Assembly: GCF_000178855.1 (NCBI RefSeq)
Contig: NZ_ADVG01000001.1
Location: 3,261,481-3,325,480, forward strand
DNA from: Ktedonobacter racemifer DSM 44963
GTDB taxonomy: Bacteria > Chloroflexota > Ktedonobacteria > Ktedonobacterales > Ktedonobacteraceae
Length of the DNA stretch: 64,000 nt
Direction of reading: 5' to 3'
The translations under genes were made by a program, and so were the position numbers. Below are positions 46,511-55,908 of this stretch, in pieces (position 1 is the stretch's first letter; every line of letters starts with the position of its first letter). Under the pieces are notes generated by a model. That model searched no databases, had not been told where the DNA came from, and worked only from the letters and a program-made list of their open reading frames with translations.

Positions 46511-47320
46511 GGGTGAACCTCTTTTTTATCTTCACAACTGTATTGGGGAGAATTAAACGCAAGGTGAGAGGCGCTTTCAGCAGGGAAAGCGCGTTGGCGA
46601 CAAGCGCCGCGCACAGTTTGGTGGTCCATTTACAAGTACACATAAGGTCCTCGGCTTCTTTCCAGGGCCGCCAGCACACACATTTCGCTCAAAGTGCAAA
46701 CGGCCATACAGGTAAACGCATTTCGTAGGAGTGGGCAGCTTTAGACATTGGCAGGGTCGCGAAAATGGGCAAGAGATACTCCGGAAAAGTGGCGGCGGTG
46801 GTTATATTCAGCACGCGACGCGCCAAAAGCCTGAACAAGGCAGAAAACGACCCAGGAATAGAGAGAAAGGCTTACAATAAGCCAGCACAAAAAAGCTGCA
46901 CACAAAGAAGGGAAAATGATGTAGGGGAGAGCGTGTGGAGATGCTCAGAAGAGTCAGGAGTCAAGGACTCCAGGGATAAGCTGATAACGCGACTAACAGA
47001 AAACACAGACAACCAGCACTGGCAGAGGCTCCAGCGCGTACATACCAGGCTATACCCCCACTTTCACGGTGGAGAGAGGCCTGCGCATTATAAAGTTGTC
47101 ATGTGTGTAGTCGCAGTAGGACTATTTGCCCCGTGCCTTTAGCGGCACAGCATATCAGCAAAGTTTCTTAAAGAAGCAGTCCACCGCGCTCTAGCGAGCA
47201 ATGGCGGTCATCCAATACACCTCGTTCTAGCAACAATATTGTTGAGATATCTACAAATATACCCGCATTCCCCCCCAAAGTCAAGCCCTTTTAAAGGACC
47301 ACCAGGACCTTACAGTTCTT
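46511..47320. other. About 800 bases with no supported gene
   Basis: Open frames here (46513-46728, 46765-47142) have improbable compositions (Arg/Lys/Ser-rich, no domain) and no good ribosome site. I looked for tmRNA, RNase P RNA and SRP RNA signatures and saw none. An unrecognised non-coding RNA remains possible. Confidence 0.4.
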
Positions 47321-47422
47321 GCCTCGGCGAGCGTAGCGAGCCTCAAGGTAGGGGGTGTGGTGGCTGGTTGGCTTCGCCAACCAGCCACCACACCCCCTAC
47401 CTTGAGTGCCGCAGGCACGAAG
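47321..47422. repeat. 31-bp hairpin flanked by palindromic tags on both sides
   Basis: The central stem is 47342-47372 with 47376-47406, loop TTC. The left tag (GCCTCGGCGAGCGTAGCGAG, 47321-47340) and the right tag (GAGTGCCGCAGGCACGAAG, 47404-47422) are both small palindromes. It is one of two fully tagged copies; the other is at 59642. Confidence 0.9.
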
Positions 47423-47446
47423 CCGCTCCTGAGAAAGAGAGTTACA

Positions 47447-47514
47447 GCACTCACTAAAAAGGGAGGTGTAAGGTGGCTTATTTGCCACCTTACACCTCCC
47501 TTTTTAGTGAGTGC
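47447..47514. repeat. Perfect 31-bp hairpin, probable valS terminator
   Basis: The arms 47447-47477 and 47484-47514 are perfectly complementary with loop TTATTT. CCCTTTTTAG within the arm gives a T-run on both strands. It lies 10 bases after the valS stop codon on the minus strand, so it may end valS transcripts. It lacks the GC-rich apex of the other hairpins. Confidence 0.85.
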
Positions 47515-47524
47515 GAATGTTTAT

Positions 47525-50257
47525 TTATCCGGCGAGCTGGGCACGGCGGGTTTCGAGCTTGGTGACGCGCTCCTCCTGGGCGACGAGTTTCTCGCGCTCT
47601 TTGGCGACTACTTCGGGCTTGGCTTTGGCTACGAAGTTTTCGTTGGAGAGCTTGCCCTGCAAGCGCGCACACTCCTGCTGGGCCTGGGCAATCTCTTTGT
47701 CGATACGCTCAAGCTCCTTGGCAATGTCGACCATACCAGCTAGAGGCAGGTAGATCTCTACGCTGCCCGCGAGCAAGCCCATCGCCTGCTCGATCTTGCT
47801 CTCCAGGATCGTGTGCAATTGTGGCTCCTCAGTGCGCGCCAGGAACTGGATGAGCGGACTCTGCTCCTTGAGCATCACGACATACTCGCCCGCGGCCATA
47901 ATGACCGGGATGCGGCGTGCTGACTCAACGTTCATCTGGTTGCGCGCATCGCGGATACGCGTGATCGCTTCCTGCAAGAGGCTAAACTGCTGCTCGGCCT
48001 CATCATCAACGAACTGCTCCTGGGCGGTTGGCCAGGGGGCAATGATCAGCGCCGAGGCTGGCCACTTGCTCTGATCAGACTCGGTCAGGCGATAGAGGTG
48101 CTGCCAGACCTCCTCAGTGACAAAAGGCATGAAAGGATGCAGCAGGCGCAGGCTCTGGTCAAGCACGGCACGCAGGATGGCCGTGGTCGACTGGCGCATC
48201 GCTTCGTCGCCCTGCATCTGGACCTTGGCGCTCTCAACGTACCAGTCACAGTAGTCGGACCAGAAGAAGTCATTGATCTGGCGTCCAGCCTCACCAAGCT
48301 GGAAATCGTTGATCAAGCGTGTCACAGACTGCGCCAGGCGATTCAGGCGCTGCAAGATCCAGCGATCGGCCAGGGTACGAGGCTTGACCGCGCTGATATC
48401 TGGGACGCCACCACCGACCTCAGCCGTGGACATAAGCACAAAGCGCGAGGCATTCCAGATCTTGTTGGCAAAGTTGCGGTTACCAACAATGCGTTCCTCG
48501 ATCAGCTTCATATCGTTGCCCGGTGTGCTGCTGGTAGCCAGGGTGAAGCGCAGGGCATCGGTGCCAAACTTGTCCATGACCTCCAAGGGATCGATGACGT
48601 TATTCTTCGACTTACTCATCTTCTCGCCCTTGGCATCGCGTACCAGACCGTGCAGGTAGATGGTGCTGAAGGGTACAGTTCCCATAAAGTGGATGCCCGC
48701 CATGACCATGCGCGCAACCCAGAAGAAGATGATGTCGTAGCCAGTCTCCATGACTGCCGTTGGATAGTAGCGGCGCAGGTCAGCGCTATCCCCGGGCCAG
48801 CCAAGCGTGCTAAAAGGCCAGAGCCAGGAGCTGAACCACGTATCCAGCACATCCTCGTCCTGGCGTACAGCCGTACTATGGCAGTGCAGACAGGCTGTCA
48901 CGTCCTCGCGGCTGACCGACATCTCACCACAGGTTTCGCAGTACCAGACCGGGATGCGATGGCCCCACCAGAGCTGGCGCGAGATACACCAGTCATGAAT
49001 GTTCTCCAGCCAATCCATATAGGTCTTGTTGAAGCGCTCGGGCACGATACGAATCAGGCCGTGCTTTACCGCGCCGATAGCGGGAGTCGCCAGGGGCTTC
49101 ATCTTGACGAACCATTGCTTAGAGATCAGTGGCTCAACGACAGTGTCACAGCGCTGGCAGTGACCCAGTGGCACGTTATAATCCTCGATTTTGACCACGA
49201 GGCCCTGGCGCTCAAGCTCGGCAACGAGGTTCTTGCGCGCCTCGTAGCGATCCTGGCCCGCGTAGGGACCGGCCTCTTTGGTCATGATGGCATCAAAGCC
49301 AATGACTTGTACGGCGGGCAGCTTGTGCCGCAAGCCAATCTCGAAGTCGGTGGGATCGTGCGCGGGCGTGACCTTTACCGCGCCGGTACCGAAGGCCAGG
49401 TCCACGGCCTCGTCGGCGACGATAGGAATCTCGCGTCCAACCACGGGTACGATTGCCAGGCGCCCAACAATATCCTTATAGCGTGCATCCTTGGGGTTCA
49501 CGGCAATCGCGGTATCACCCAGAATGGTCTCGGGGCGCGTGGTCGCGACGCTAATATAGCGAGTTCGCGTCTCGCTCTCGCCCTCAACTGGCTTGAGCGG
49601 ATAGCGCACATAGGTCAGCTTTCCAGGGGTGTCAACATGGTTGACCTCGAGGTCAGAGAGGGCACTCATACAGCGCGGACACCAGTTGATGATGCGCTCA
49701 CCGCGGTAGATCAGCCCCTCTTCATACAGGCTGACGAAGACCTCGCGCACGGCGTGAGAGAGCCCCTCATCAAGGGTAAAGCGCTCGCGTGACCAGTCAC
49801 AGGAAGCGCCCAGGCGGCGATGCTGGTCCTGAATGCGTCCCTTATACTGGTGAACCCATTGCCAGACACGCTCTAGAAAGGCCTCACGCCCCAGTTTATG
49901 ACGGTCGGTCCCCTCTTTGGCGATCAAGCGCTCGACGACGGTCTGGGTCGCGATACCGGCATGGTCCTCGCCCGGCACCCAGAGCGTCTCATCGCCCAGC
50001 ATACGATGGTAGCGGATCAGGATATCCTCAACAGTGGAGGTAATACCATGTCCCAGATGCAGCGCGCCCGTCACGTTGGGCGGAGGCATACTAATAACAA
50101 AGGGCTTGCGCTCAGGATTGGGGCGTGGCTTAAAGTAGCCTCCCTCTTCCCAGAAGCGATACCATTTCGCCTCGACCGCCTGGGGCTCATAGGCCTTGGG
50201 AAGATCGGCGGCGGATGGAGTGGGCATTGTGAGTGTGTTCTGCTCCTGCTCAGCCAT
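47525..50257 (-). CDS. valS: Valyl-tRNA synthetase
   Basis: A 910-residue class I synthetase that charges tRNA-Val. The HIGH motif is HLGH (67-70, in NVTGALHLGHG), KMSKS is near 544-548 (GEKMSKSKNN), and the editing domain lies between (WVPGEDHAGIATQ, TTRPETILGDTA). The Cys residues NWCPRC and the zinc-like pairs CQRC and CETC ... CLHC are present. The last ~65 residues form the ValRS coiled-coil arm (KELERIDKEIAQAQQECARL). ATG 50257 has GAGGAG at 6 bases. The leader contains a T-box, so expression should rise when uncharged tRNA-Val accumulates. Confidence 0.98.
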   Translation of the reverse strand: MAEQEQNTLTMPTPSAADLPKAYEPQAVEAKWYRFWEEGGYFKPRPNPERKPFVISMPPPNVTGALHLGHGITSTVEDILIRYHRMLGDETLWVPGEDHAGIATQTVVERLIAKEGTDRHKLGREAFLERVWQWVHQYKGRIQDQHRRLGASCDWSRERFTLDEGLSHAVREVFVSLYEEGLIYRGERIINWCPRCMSALSDLEVNHVDTPGKLTYVRYPLKPVEGESETRTRYISVATTRPETILGDTAIAVNPKDARYKDIVGRLAIVPVVGREIPIVADEAVDLAFGTGAVKVTPAHDPTDFEIGLRHKLPAVQVIGFDAIMTKEAGPYAGQDRYEARKNLVAELERQGLVVKIEDYNVPLGHCQRCDTVVEPLISKQWFVKMKPLATPAIGAVKHGLIRIVPERFNKTYMDWLENIHDWCISRQLWWGHRIPVWYCETCGEMSVSREDVTACLHCHSTAVRQDEDVLDTWFSSWLWPFSTLGWPGDSADLRRYYPTAVMETGYDIIFFWVARMVMAGIHFMGTVPFSTIYLHGLVRDAKGEKMSKSKNNVIDPLEVMDKFGTDALRFTLATSSTPGNDMKLIEERIVGNRNFANKIWNASRFVLMSTAEVGGGVPDISAVKPRTLADRWILQRLNRLAQSVTRLINDFQLGEAGRQINDFFWSDYCDWYVESAKVQMQGDEAMRQSTTAILRAVLDQSLRLLHPFMPFVTEEVWQHLYRLTESDQSKWPASALIIAPWPTAQEQFVDDEAEQQFSLLQEAITRIRDARNQMNVESARRIPVIMAAGEYVVMLKEQSPLIQFLARTEEPQLHTILESKIEQAMGLLAGSVEIYLPLAGMVDIAKELERIDKEIAQAQQECARLQGKLSNENFVAKAKPEVVAKEREKLVAQEERVTKLETRRAQLAG

Positions 50258-50280
50258 GTTGACTCCTCTTGTTCAACACA

Positions 50281-50527
50281 ATAAAAAAAGCCTTCCTCGT
50301 AAAGGACGAGAAAGGACATGACTCGTGGTACCACCTTTGTTCGATCAATTGCACAGATTGATCCTCATGGGTGCGATAACGGACACATCCGTGAAAATTC
50401 CCCAGAATGGGTGCTTTTCAGACTCCCAGGCGACCTTCAACGCTTCTTCAACCGAAAGGGACTTGCAGCCAGCGATCCCTTCTCTCTGGCGGTGGGTGCG
50501 TCTACTCCTCCTGCTCGTAGCCAGGTA
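50281..50527 (-). promoter_or_regulatory. T-box riboswitch of valS
   Basis: Read on the minus strand: stem I elements GGAGTAGACG and CAGAGAGAAGGGATCGCTGG (apical AGAGA/GNUG region), then GAAGGTCGCCTGGGAG with a likely Val specifier GTC (50432-50434 on plus). The antiterminator box is AAGGTGGTACCACG (about 50323-50336). The terminator stem 50290-50316 follows, with a T-run (50281-50289). Uncharged tRNA-Val should stabilise the antiterminator and allow valS transcription. Confidence 0.9.
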
Positions 50528-50556
50528 TTTATATGCTCTATTTTCTTTTTCGGCAA
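50528..50556 (-). promoter_or_regulatory. Promoter of the valS T-box transcript
   Basis: On the minus strand TTGCCG (50551-50556 on plus), a 17-base spacer and TATAAA (50528-50533) stand directly ahead of T-box stem I. Confidence 0.7.
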
Positions 50557-50603
50557 TTATCTCTAGTCTAACGAGTGCAAGCACGAATGTCAATAGACTA
50601 GAA

Positions 50604-50662
50604 AGTAAAGGATGTGCGTGGGAAACTGGCCTGCGGCCAGTTTCCCACGCACATCCTTTACT
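50604..50662. repeat. Perfect 28-bp hairpin
   Basis: The arms 50604-50631 and 50635-50662 pair perfectly around TGC (apex CTGGCC-TGC-GGCCAG). It lies between the valS promoter and the 3' end of the FHA gene (which ends at 50678 on minus), so it may end the FHA transcript. Confidence 0.9.
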
Positions 50663-50677
50663 CGGATTCAGGTTTTC

Positions 50678-52354
50678 CTAGAACTTCTTGAAGGTGCAGG
50701 TGACCTTGCCGAAGGAAATGGAATCGCCATCGTTCAGCGGGGTCGCCTTGTCGGGCTCCAGGCGCTTGCCATTGACGCGCGTGGAGTTGGTACTATTCAG
50801 GTCGGTCAAGGTAAAGCTGTTTCCGCTATGCTCAAAGGCGGCATGCACACGTGAAATGGTGTCCGCGCCCTGTTTGCTGCTCAGATCAACATCGGGACGG
50901 ATACCGCCCAGGTCATCGTCGTAGCGGCCAACGGCAGCAGACTCGCCCTTTAGCTGCACCTGCGAGCCATCGCTAAAGATGAGCGCGCCCCAGGCTGGGC
51001 CTGCTGCGTTGGAGGCTTGAGGAGCAGGCTGAGCATGTCCCGCTGCGCGAGGCGACGGAGGCTGTTGCGCGGGCTGAACCAGGTTGGCCTTGCCACCCTG
51101 CTGCTGTTGCAGGTGCGCAGGCGGGGTGTAGTAGACCTCCTCTTTCTTAGGCTGCTGAGAGGGAGTCTCCTTCGCGGGTGCAGGTGTAGGAGCCGTGTTG
51201 GGAACAGTAGGCTGTGAAGCGGTCGCCTGGCTCTGCTGATTTGAAGGTACATAGTACTGGATCTCAGGCTTCTTGGGCGCGGGCGCCGCTTCCTTCTTCT
51301 CCGTACCCTGCACATACTTTACCGTCGGCTGTGGCGCGACCGTAGGATTCTGCGGCGTTGGCGGCACATACTCCGGCGGCGCGGGCCGCTGCGGTGGCTG
51401 CTGACCCGGGAAGATTGTCGACTCCACCACACTGGGCTGCGGCTGCGCGGGCGGAGTATAGGTTGGTGTGGGTGGTGGCGTATACGCTGGCGCCGGTGGC
51501 GGCGTCGGAGGGGTATAGGTTGGCTGCGGCGCCGGTGGCGGCGTCGGCGGGGTATACGTCACGCGTGGCTGGGGAGCCGGTACCGTAGGCTGGGCAGGCT
51601 GAGATGCCGCCTGCGAGGCAATCGTATGGAATGTCGATGCTCCGCACTTGGGACAGAAGGCCGCGCCATCCTTGACCTCCGAGTTACAGCGTGAACAGTA
51701 GAGCTTGGGAGGCGTCAACGAACGGCCACAACCGGAGCAGAAGGTATCGCCCGGCTCATAGGGCGTATTACAGTTCTGACAGCGCAAACCACCCGTCGCG
51801 GGAGCTGGCATCATTGGCTGGGGTGGCCTCGCCATAGGTGGGACCGGAGGCATATCCCGGTTCTGTGGAACATAGTACGGCTGTTGCGCTCCCGAAGGAA
51901 GCTTCATCGACTGCTGCACCTGGGGTAGCAATTGGTATGGGACAGGACCAGGCATGATTCCTGGGCGCTGCTGGCGCACCAGGCCATCGGTCATATTCAA
52001 CACCTGGTTGCTCAGGCTCGCCTGCCGCAAAGCACCTACACCAGCCGTCAGTGCCAGTGGCCAGAGGATGGGCAACGCTACAATACCCACGGCTCCGACA
52101 GCCGCCTTATCGATCCACTTCTGCTGACCAATCATCGCCAGCACACCACCAGTCGTGCGCTGCAACGTCAGAGAGAGCGCGGCCTGCATACCAAGAATGG
52201 CCTCGAAATCGCCGCCTTTCTTCAACTGCACCAGCATCTGGTCTTTATTACCAATATTTTGCGCCTGATACCCCTGGGCCATGTAGGCATTTACCATGTC
52301 TCTGGCAAGGCGTTCAACATCGATATCCTCTGAGTTATAAAAACGGGCATCCAT
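50678..52354 (-). CDS. FHA-domain protein with double zinc ribbon and Pro-rich linker
   Basis: A 558-residue protein. The N-terminal ~140 residues include two moderately hydrophobic stretches (AVGAVGIVALPILWPLALTA, about 86-105). Two Cys4 zinc ribbons lie at about 190-245 (CQNCNTPYEPGDTFCSGCG; CSRCNSEVKDGAAFCPKCG). A Pro/Gln/Thr linker with repeats of the type YTPPTPPPAP (about 270-330) leads to a C-terminal FHA domain (about 463-558; AVGRYDDD, TISRVHAAFE, TDLNSTNSTRVNG), which binds phosphothreonine. It is a probable partner of Ser/Thr kinases such as the one at 28029, by inference. ATG 52354 follows GGAGG at 8 bases. Confidence 0.88.
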   Translation of the reverse strand: MDARFYNSEDIDVERLARDMVNAYMAQGYQAQNIGNKDQMLVQLKKGGDFEAILGMQAALSLTLQRTTGGVLAMIGQQKWIDKAAVGAVGIVALPILWPLALTAGVGALRQASLSNQVLNMTDGLVRQQRPGIMPGPVPYQLLPQVQQSMKLPSGAQQPYYVPQNRDMPPVPPMARPPQPMMPAPATGGLRCQNCNTPYEPGDTFCSGCGRSLTPPKLYCSRCNSEVKDGAAFCPKCGASTFHTIASQAASQPAQPTVPAPQPRVTYTPPTPPPAPQPTYTPPTPPPAPAYTPPPTPTYTPPAQPQPSVVESTIFPGQQPPQRPAPPEYVPPTPQNPTVAPQPTVKYVQGTEKKEAAPAPKKPEIQYYVPSNQQSQATASQPTVPNTAPTPAPAKETPSQQPKKEEVYYTPPAHLQQQQGGKANLVQPAQQPPSPRAAGHAQPAPQASNAAGPAWGALIFSDGSQVQLKGESAAVGRYDDDLGGIRPDVDLSSKQGADTISRVHAAFEHSGNSFTLTDLNSTNSTRVNGKRLEPDKATPLNDGDSISFGKVTCTFKKF

Positions 52355-52482
52355 CTAAAATCCTCCAACAAAGCGTTACAGCCAGCGAAGCCTCTTCACT
52401 CTCCTCATTCCCATCTTACCGATTATATGTCACATATAAAAGTATCGTTCTGGAGGTACTACGTTTCTACCGCGTGAAAGTT

Positions 52483-52571
52483 GTAGTGTGGGTGTGATGG
52501 CAGTGGCAGGCCAAAGCTCTGCCACTGCCATCACACCCACACTACGCGATTTGAGCGCCACAAGCGCGAAG
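52483..52571. repeat. 27-bp hairpin with tag
   Basis: The arms 52483-52509 and 52519-52545 pair perfectly around a 9-base loop. The tag GAGCGCCACAAGCGCGAAG follows at 52553-52571. It lies in the divergent gap between the FHA gene and the PadR gene. Confidence 0.9.
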
Positions 52572-52661
52572 AGGAGTGAGATAGCTCGCTTGAGATGCTA
52601 TAATGGAGAACGCAAATCGAGGGTCAAAATCTAATGCCTGTTGCCAGTAGGGAAAGAGTCT

Positions 52662-53282
52662 ATGCACGAACCACTAGAGCAAGATAGACATGAGCCAGCA
52701 GAAACCAATGGGGGAGAACTGTCCGCGCGCAACCGTCTGCGCTATATTATCCTGGGACTACTCTGGGCGCACCCAATGAGTGGCTACGACATCAAGCAAG
52801 CCTTTGATCGCGCCATCGCAAGCTACTGGAACGCAGGCAACAGCCAGATTTATACCACACTCAAGAGTTTAAGCCAGGCCGGGCTGGTAGAATCTGAGGT
52901 CATCGTGCAGACGGCGCGCCCTAATCGCAAGGTTTATCGCCTGACCGAGGCCGGACAAACCGCGCTTGAACAATGGCTTGAAGAGGAGGTTCCAGATCGC
53001 TTCACTAAGGATGAATTTCTCACGAAACTCTTCTTCTGTGGTGAGACCAGCGATGAGATCGCGCTTCACCACCTCCAGCATCATCGTGAGAGCCTGCTCC
53101 AGCAATTAGCCTATATGGAACGGGTCAAACAGCAGTACGCCTCGCGCCCAACGCGTCGTCCTCGCCTGCTTGAATACCAGATGCTGGTGCGCGAGTATAA
53201 AGAGGCTGTGCTTAAAGCCGGGCTGGAAGTCACAGAGCACGCAATTGAGCGCCTGAACGATCAGACACCCGAGCGCCCTTAA
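52662..53282 (+). CDS. PadR-family transcriptional regulator
   Basis: A 206-residue regulator. The PadR winged helix is at about 27-110 (YIILGLLWAHPMSGYDIKQA, SQIYTTLKSLSQAGLVESE, KVYRLTEAGQTALEQWL). A helical C-terminal domain with the Vir_act_alpha_C pattern follows (HHRESLLQQLAYMERVKQQY). It should act as a dimeric repressor; targets are unknown, but PadR genes often control adjacent transporters or themselves. ATG 52662 is favoured (AGGGA about 9 bases upstream); TTG 52641 is in frame. The interrupted yqeK-like gene begins 34 bases downstream. Confidence 0.93.
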   Translation: MHEPLEQDRHEPAETNGGELSARNRLRYIILGLLWAHPMSGYDIKQAFDRAIASYWNAGNSQIYTTLKSLSQAGLVESEVIVQTARPNRKVYRLTEAGQTALEQWLEEEVPDRFTKDEFLTKLFFCGETSDEIALHHLQHHRESLLQQLAYMERVKQQYASRPTRRPRLLEYQMLVREYKEAVLKAGLEVTEHAIERLNDQTPERP

Positions 53283-53387
53283 GCGCCAGTATAGAAAGAG
53301 CAGGATACCCTCTACCATGATGCAAGATGCACCGCTTTCCTTGCCGCTCCTGGAAGATTTACGCCAATCCATCACCCTGACAGGAGA

Positions 53388-55154
53388 GGGCTTTAGCCCG
53401 CCGCAAGCCACGGTTCTTTAGACCGTGGTGAGGCGTGTTCTTGGGCTTGAGCTCTTGCAAAATAGAGTACTATATAGAACGGATGTTTGACAATTTCAAA
53501 TCAGTCTGGTACTCTCTAAGAGAGATACCATATATTTTGCGCGAGGAGGTACTGAACATGGCAAAAGCCACGAAAACCATCAGGCAGGCGTTACACTATC
53601 CACCGCAGTATGCTGCCTACTTCGCGGCAAACCAGTCCCTCTTCAATCTGGTTGTGGCCTTTTATTTTGAAGTCATCCAGGCACACGAAGGTCTTCTTGC
53701 CCTCAAAAATAAGCAGGCCCTCACGGCCCTGGAGAAACTCACGCATACAACGGAGTCCAACCCCAATCCGATCATGCCACTCACCGATCTCGCGCCAGAT
53801 ATCCCTGCTCTGTTCCGACGCGCTGCTATCAATGCCGCGCTTGGCTCGGCTCGCTCCTTCTTCTCCTCTCTCAAAACATGGCGAGCACGTAAGCAGAAAC
53901 ACGAAGCCAAACAAACGAAGAAGGGCAAGAGGAGGCCGTTCAGGGTGCGGCCACCAGTCCCGTCCCGATCATGGAAGAAGTCAGCTCCCTTCTACGCAAG
54001 CCTTTGGCGCGAGCGTTGTACCCGTTCTATCATGCTCAAAGTCTGGACCGGCTCGTGCTGGTCCTGGCTCAAAATACACACGCTCGGTCGCGATCTCCCT
54101 GATGATGATCTGATGGGCAGTCCACAACTCGTCCGCAAGGGAGATCGCTGGTGGTTGCATACCCCTCTCGAAAAGACCTTCGAGGCGCCCGCAAAAGTCA
54201 TAGAGCAACTCACCGCCGCCCAGACACGTCTCTGTACGGTGGACCTCAATCTCGATCATCACGTAGCTGTGTGCAGCGTCCAGACCGTTGACGGCACCAT
54301 CCTGGCTACTTCCTTCATCGGGAATGACACAGCGGTATCGGGCACAAGGCGCGCAACCGATCACAGACTGGCATCATTGCCGAGAACGAACAGGACAATG
54401 CCGACCTCTGGGCCAAAATCAGGCACGTTGACGAACAGATCGCGCACCTGGTGAGCAGCCGCATTGTCCAGTTCGCTACCAAGCACGAGGCGAGTATTCT
54501 CGTCTTCGAGCATCTAGGCAACCTGCGACCAGAGCAGGGCAAGTATTCGCGTCGGGGCAATACGAAACGGGCCTACTGGATGAAGGGCCGCATGTTCCGC
54601 TACGCAAAGTACAAGGCGTGGAATGGAGGCGGTCTCATCACGGCCCGTGTGAATCCGCGCAATACGAGCCGGCAATGCCATCGTTGTCATGGCCTGGTCG
54701 TGCGCTACAACCAGGGACAGCCCCAGGAGGGCTATACTCCCGGCGCCGCCCTCTGCTTCTGCCCACAGTGCCAGATGCGCGACCATGCCGACAGAAATGC
54801 CAGCCTGAGAGTCGGGCAGCGCTTGATCGAGCGTACGCAAGCACCTTTGAAGGAAAAGCCTCATGCTCTGACGCGACGTGCGAAGAGGGAGCCGAAAGGC
54901 TCAGGTGTTGGGATCTCCCAGGATGCCAAACGCCAGATGGGACCATCCATCTCTGCGGCAAGGCGTGGAGATCATGCCAACGGGCATGGCACCACCCAGA
55001 GAGGAAGGCGCCGGATGGGCGCGCCCCTCTCAGATATTGCGTCCCAACTACGGATTCACTTTGAGTAGTGGCTACGCCACATATCTCACGAATCCGACTA
55101 CGGCACAGTGTCAGAAGCTGCTCGGCTTTAGCCGACGCGGAGTGTCACAGGAGA
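53388..55154 (+). mobile_element. IS200/IS605-type element with tnpB only
   Basis: The element is about 1767 bp. Near each end there is a small hairpin: GGGCTTTAGCCC (53388-53399) and CGGCTTTAGCCG (55123-55134). A further left-end stem CCACGG/CCGTGG follows at about 53408-53427. ACAGGAGA occurs at both borders (53380-53387 and 55147-55154), so the exact ends are ambiguous by 8 bases. No tnpA (Y1 transposase) is present. The gene content is a single tnpB. Confidence 0.85.
53558..55068 (+). pseudogene. tnpB: TnpB (IS605 OrfB) nuclease gene with a -1 frameshift
   Basis: ATG 53558 follows GAGGAGGT at 7 bases. The first frame runs in register to about 54343 and contains the RuvC Asp (CTVDLNLDHHVAV). 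A one-base loss in TCGGGCACAAGG then moves the natural continuation (HKARNRSQTGIIAENEQDN) into another frame, which ends at 55068. That part contains the catalytic Glu (LVFEHLGNL), the zinc ribbon (CHRCHG ... CPQC) and the last RuvC Asp (DHADRNASL). TnpB proteins are RNA-guided nucleases of the Cas12 lineage. All catalytic residues are kept, but they are split by the shift. Confidence 0.88.
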
Positions 55155-55786
55155 TACAGGGCGCGATGTCGCCACCTTTCTCATCGTCCACGGTTGCCCA
55201 CAAACAGCCAGACATTGTGGCGAGGTCGCGGCAGAAGCCCGACGCGTCGCCCTCCTGGACGGCGCGGACCCGGCGCTTGCCGAGGCTGCGGGCTGGCTAC
55301 ACGACGTAAGCGCGATCTTCCCCACACCAGAACGCGTCAAGATAGCCTACCAGTTGGGTATTCCCATCCTGCCCGAAGAAACGGCTTTCCCCATGATCGT
55401 TCACCAGAAGCTCTCACGCGTCCTTGCCGTCCAGGTCTTTCAGATTATCCAACCAGAGGTCTTGAGCGCGGTCGAGTGCCATACCACACTCAAGCGCGAC
55501 GCCAGCCAGCTCGACAAAGTGCTCTTCGTAGCGGACAAGCTGGCCTGGGACCAGCCAGGACAAGCCCCCTTTCACGAAGGCATGCAAGCAGCACTAGAAA
55601 TCTCGCTGGACGCGGCCACCTTCTTCTATTTGCGCTATATGTGGGAGCGCCGCGAACAGCTCGCAGTCCTTCATCCCTGGTTACGCGACGCATATCTCCA
55701 AATACTACAGTCAAAATTTTAAATTTACAAAAGCGAAAACTGCCTAAAGGGCCTTTAGGATATTTTATAAAGACACATGTTGATGC

Positions 55787-55816
55787 TTGACAGTTGATGA
55801 GCCGCTCACTTATAGT
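55787..55816 (+). promoter_or_regulatory. Promoter of the TM2 gene
   Basis: TTGACA (55787-55792) is followed after 18 bases by TATAGT (55811-55816), about 95 bases upstream of the TM2 gene start. The palindrome CCTAAAGGGCCTTTAGG (55744-55760) lies just upstream and may be an end structure of the preceding gene. Confidence 0.6.
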
Positions 55817-55908
55817 TCCTTCGTGGGTAGTAAATATTCACGACAATAATTTTTCTTCTCTTAAAACAAAAAGCGCTTAAAGCTAAGCCACGAAGGGATT
55901 TATGCATC

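Larger units (their letters stand above)
53317..55722 (+). pseudogene. yqeK-like: YqeK-like HD-domain hydrolase gene interrupted by an IS element
   Basis: The gene begins ATG 53317 (MMQDAPLSLPLLEDLRQ) and continues to 53387. It resumes at 55155 as TGRDVATFLIVHGCPQTARH, LAEAAGWLHDVSAIF, VECHTTLKRDASQLDKVLFV and ADKLAWDQP, ending at 55722. Removing 53388-55154 gives one continuous frame of about 212 residues. The conserved His, HD and HT/D residues fit the YqeK group, which hydrolyses diadenosine tetraphosphate symmetrically. The insertion separates codons 1-24 from the catalytic part, so the gene should be inactive unless the element excises precisely or a downstream start (near 55354) gives a shortened protein. 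Confidence 0.85.

Noticed and set aside
46765..47142. 125-codon frame in the gap before valS
   Set aside because: No domain, unnatural composition, no ribosome site.
48098..49792. Open frame of 564 codons on the plus strand opposite valS
   Set aside because: It lies fully inside valS on the other strand and its composition is the mirror of valS codons; there is no ribosome site or domain.
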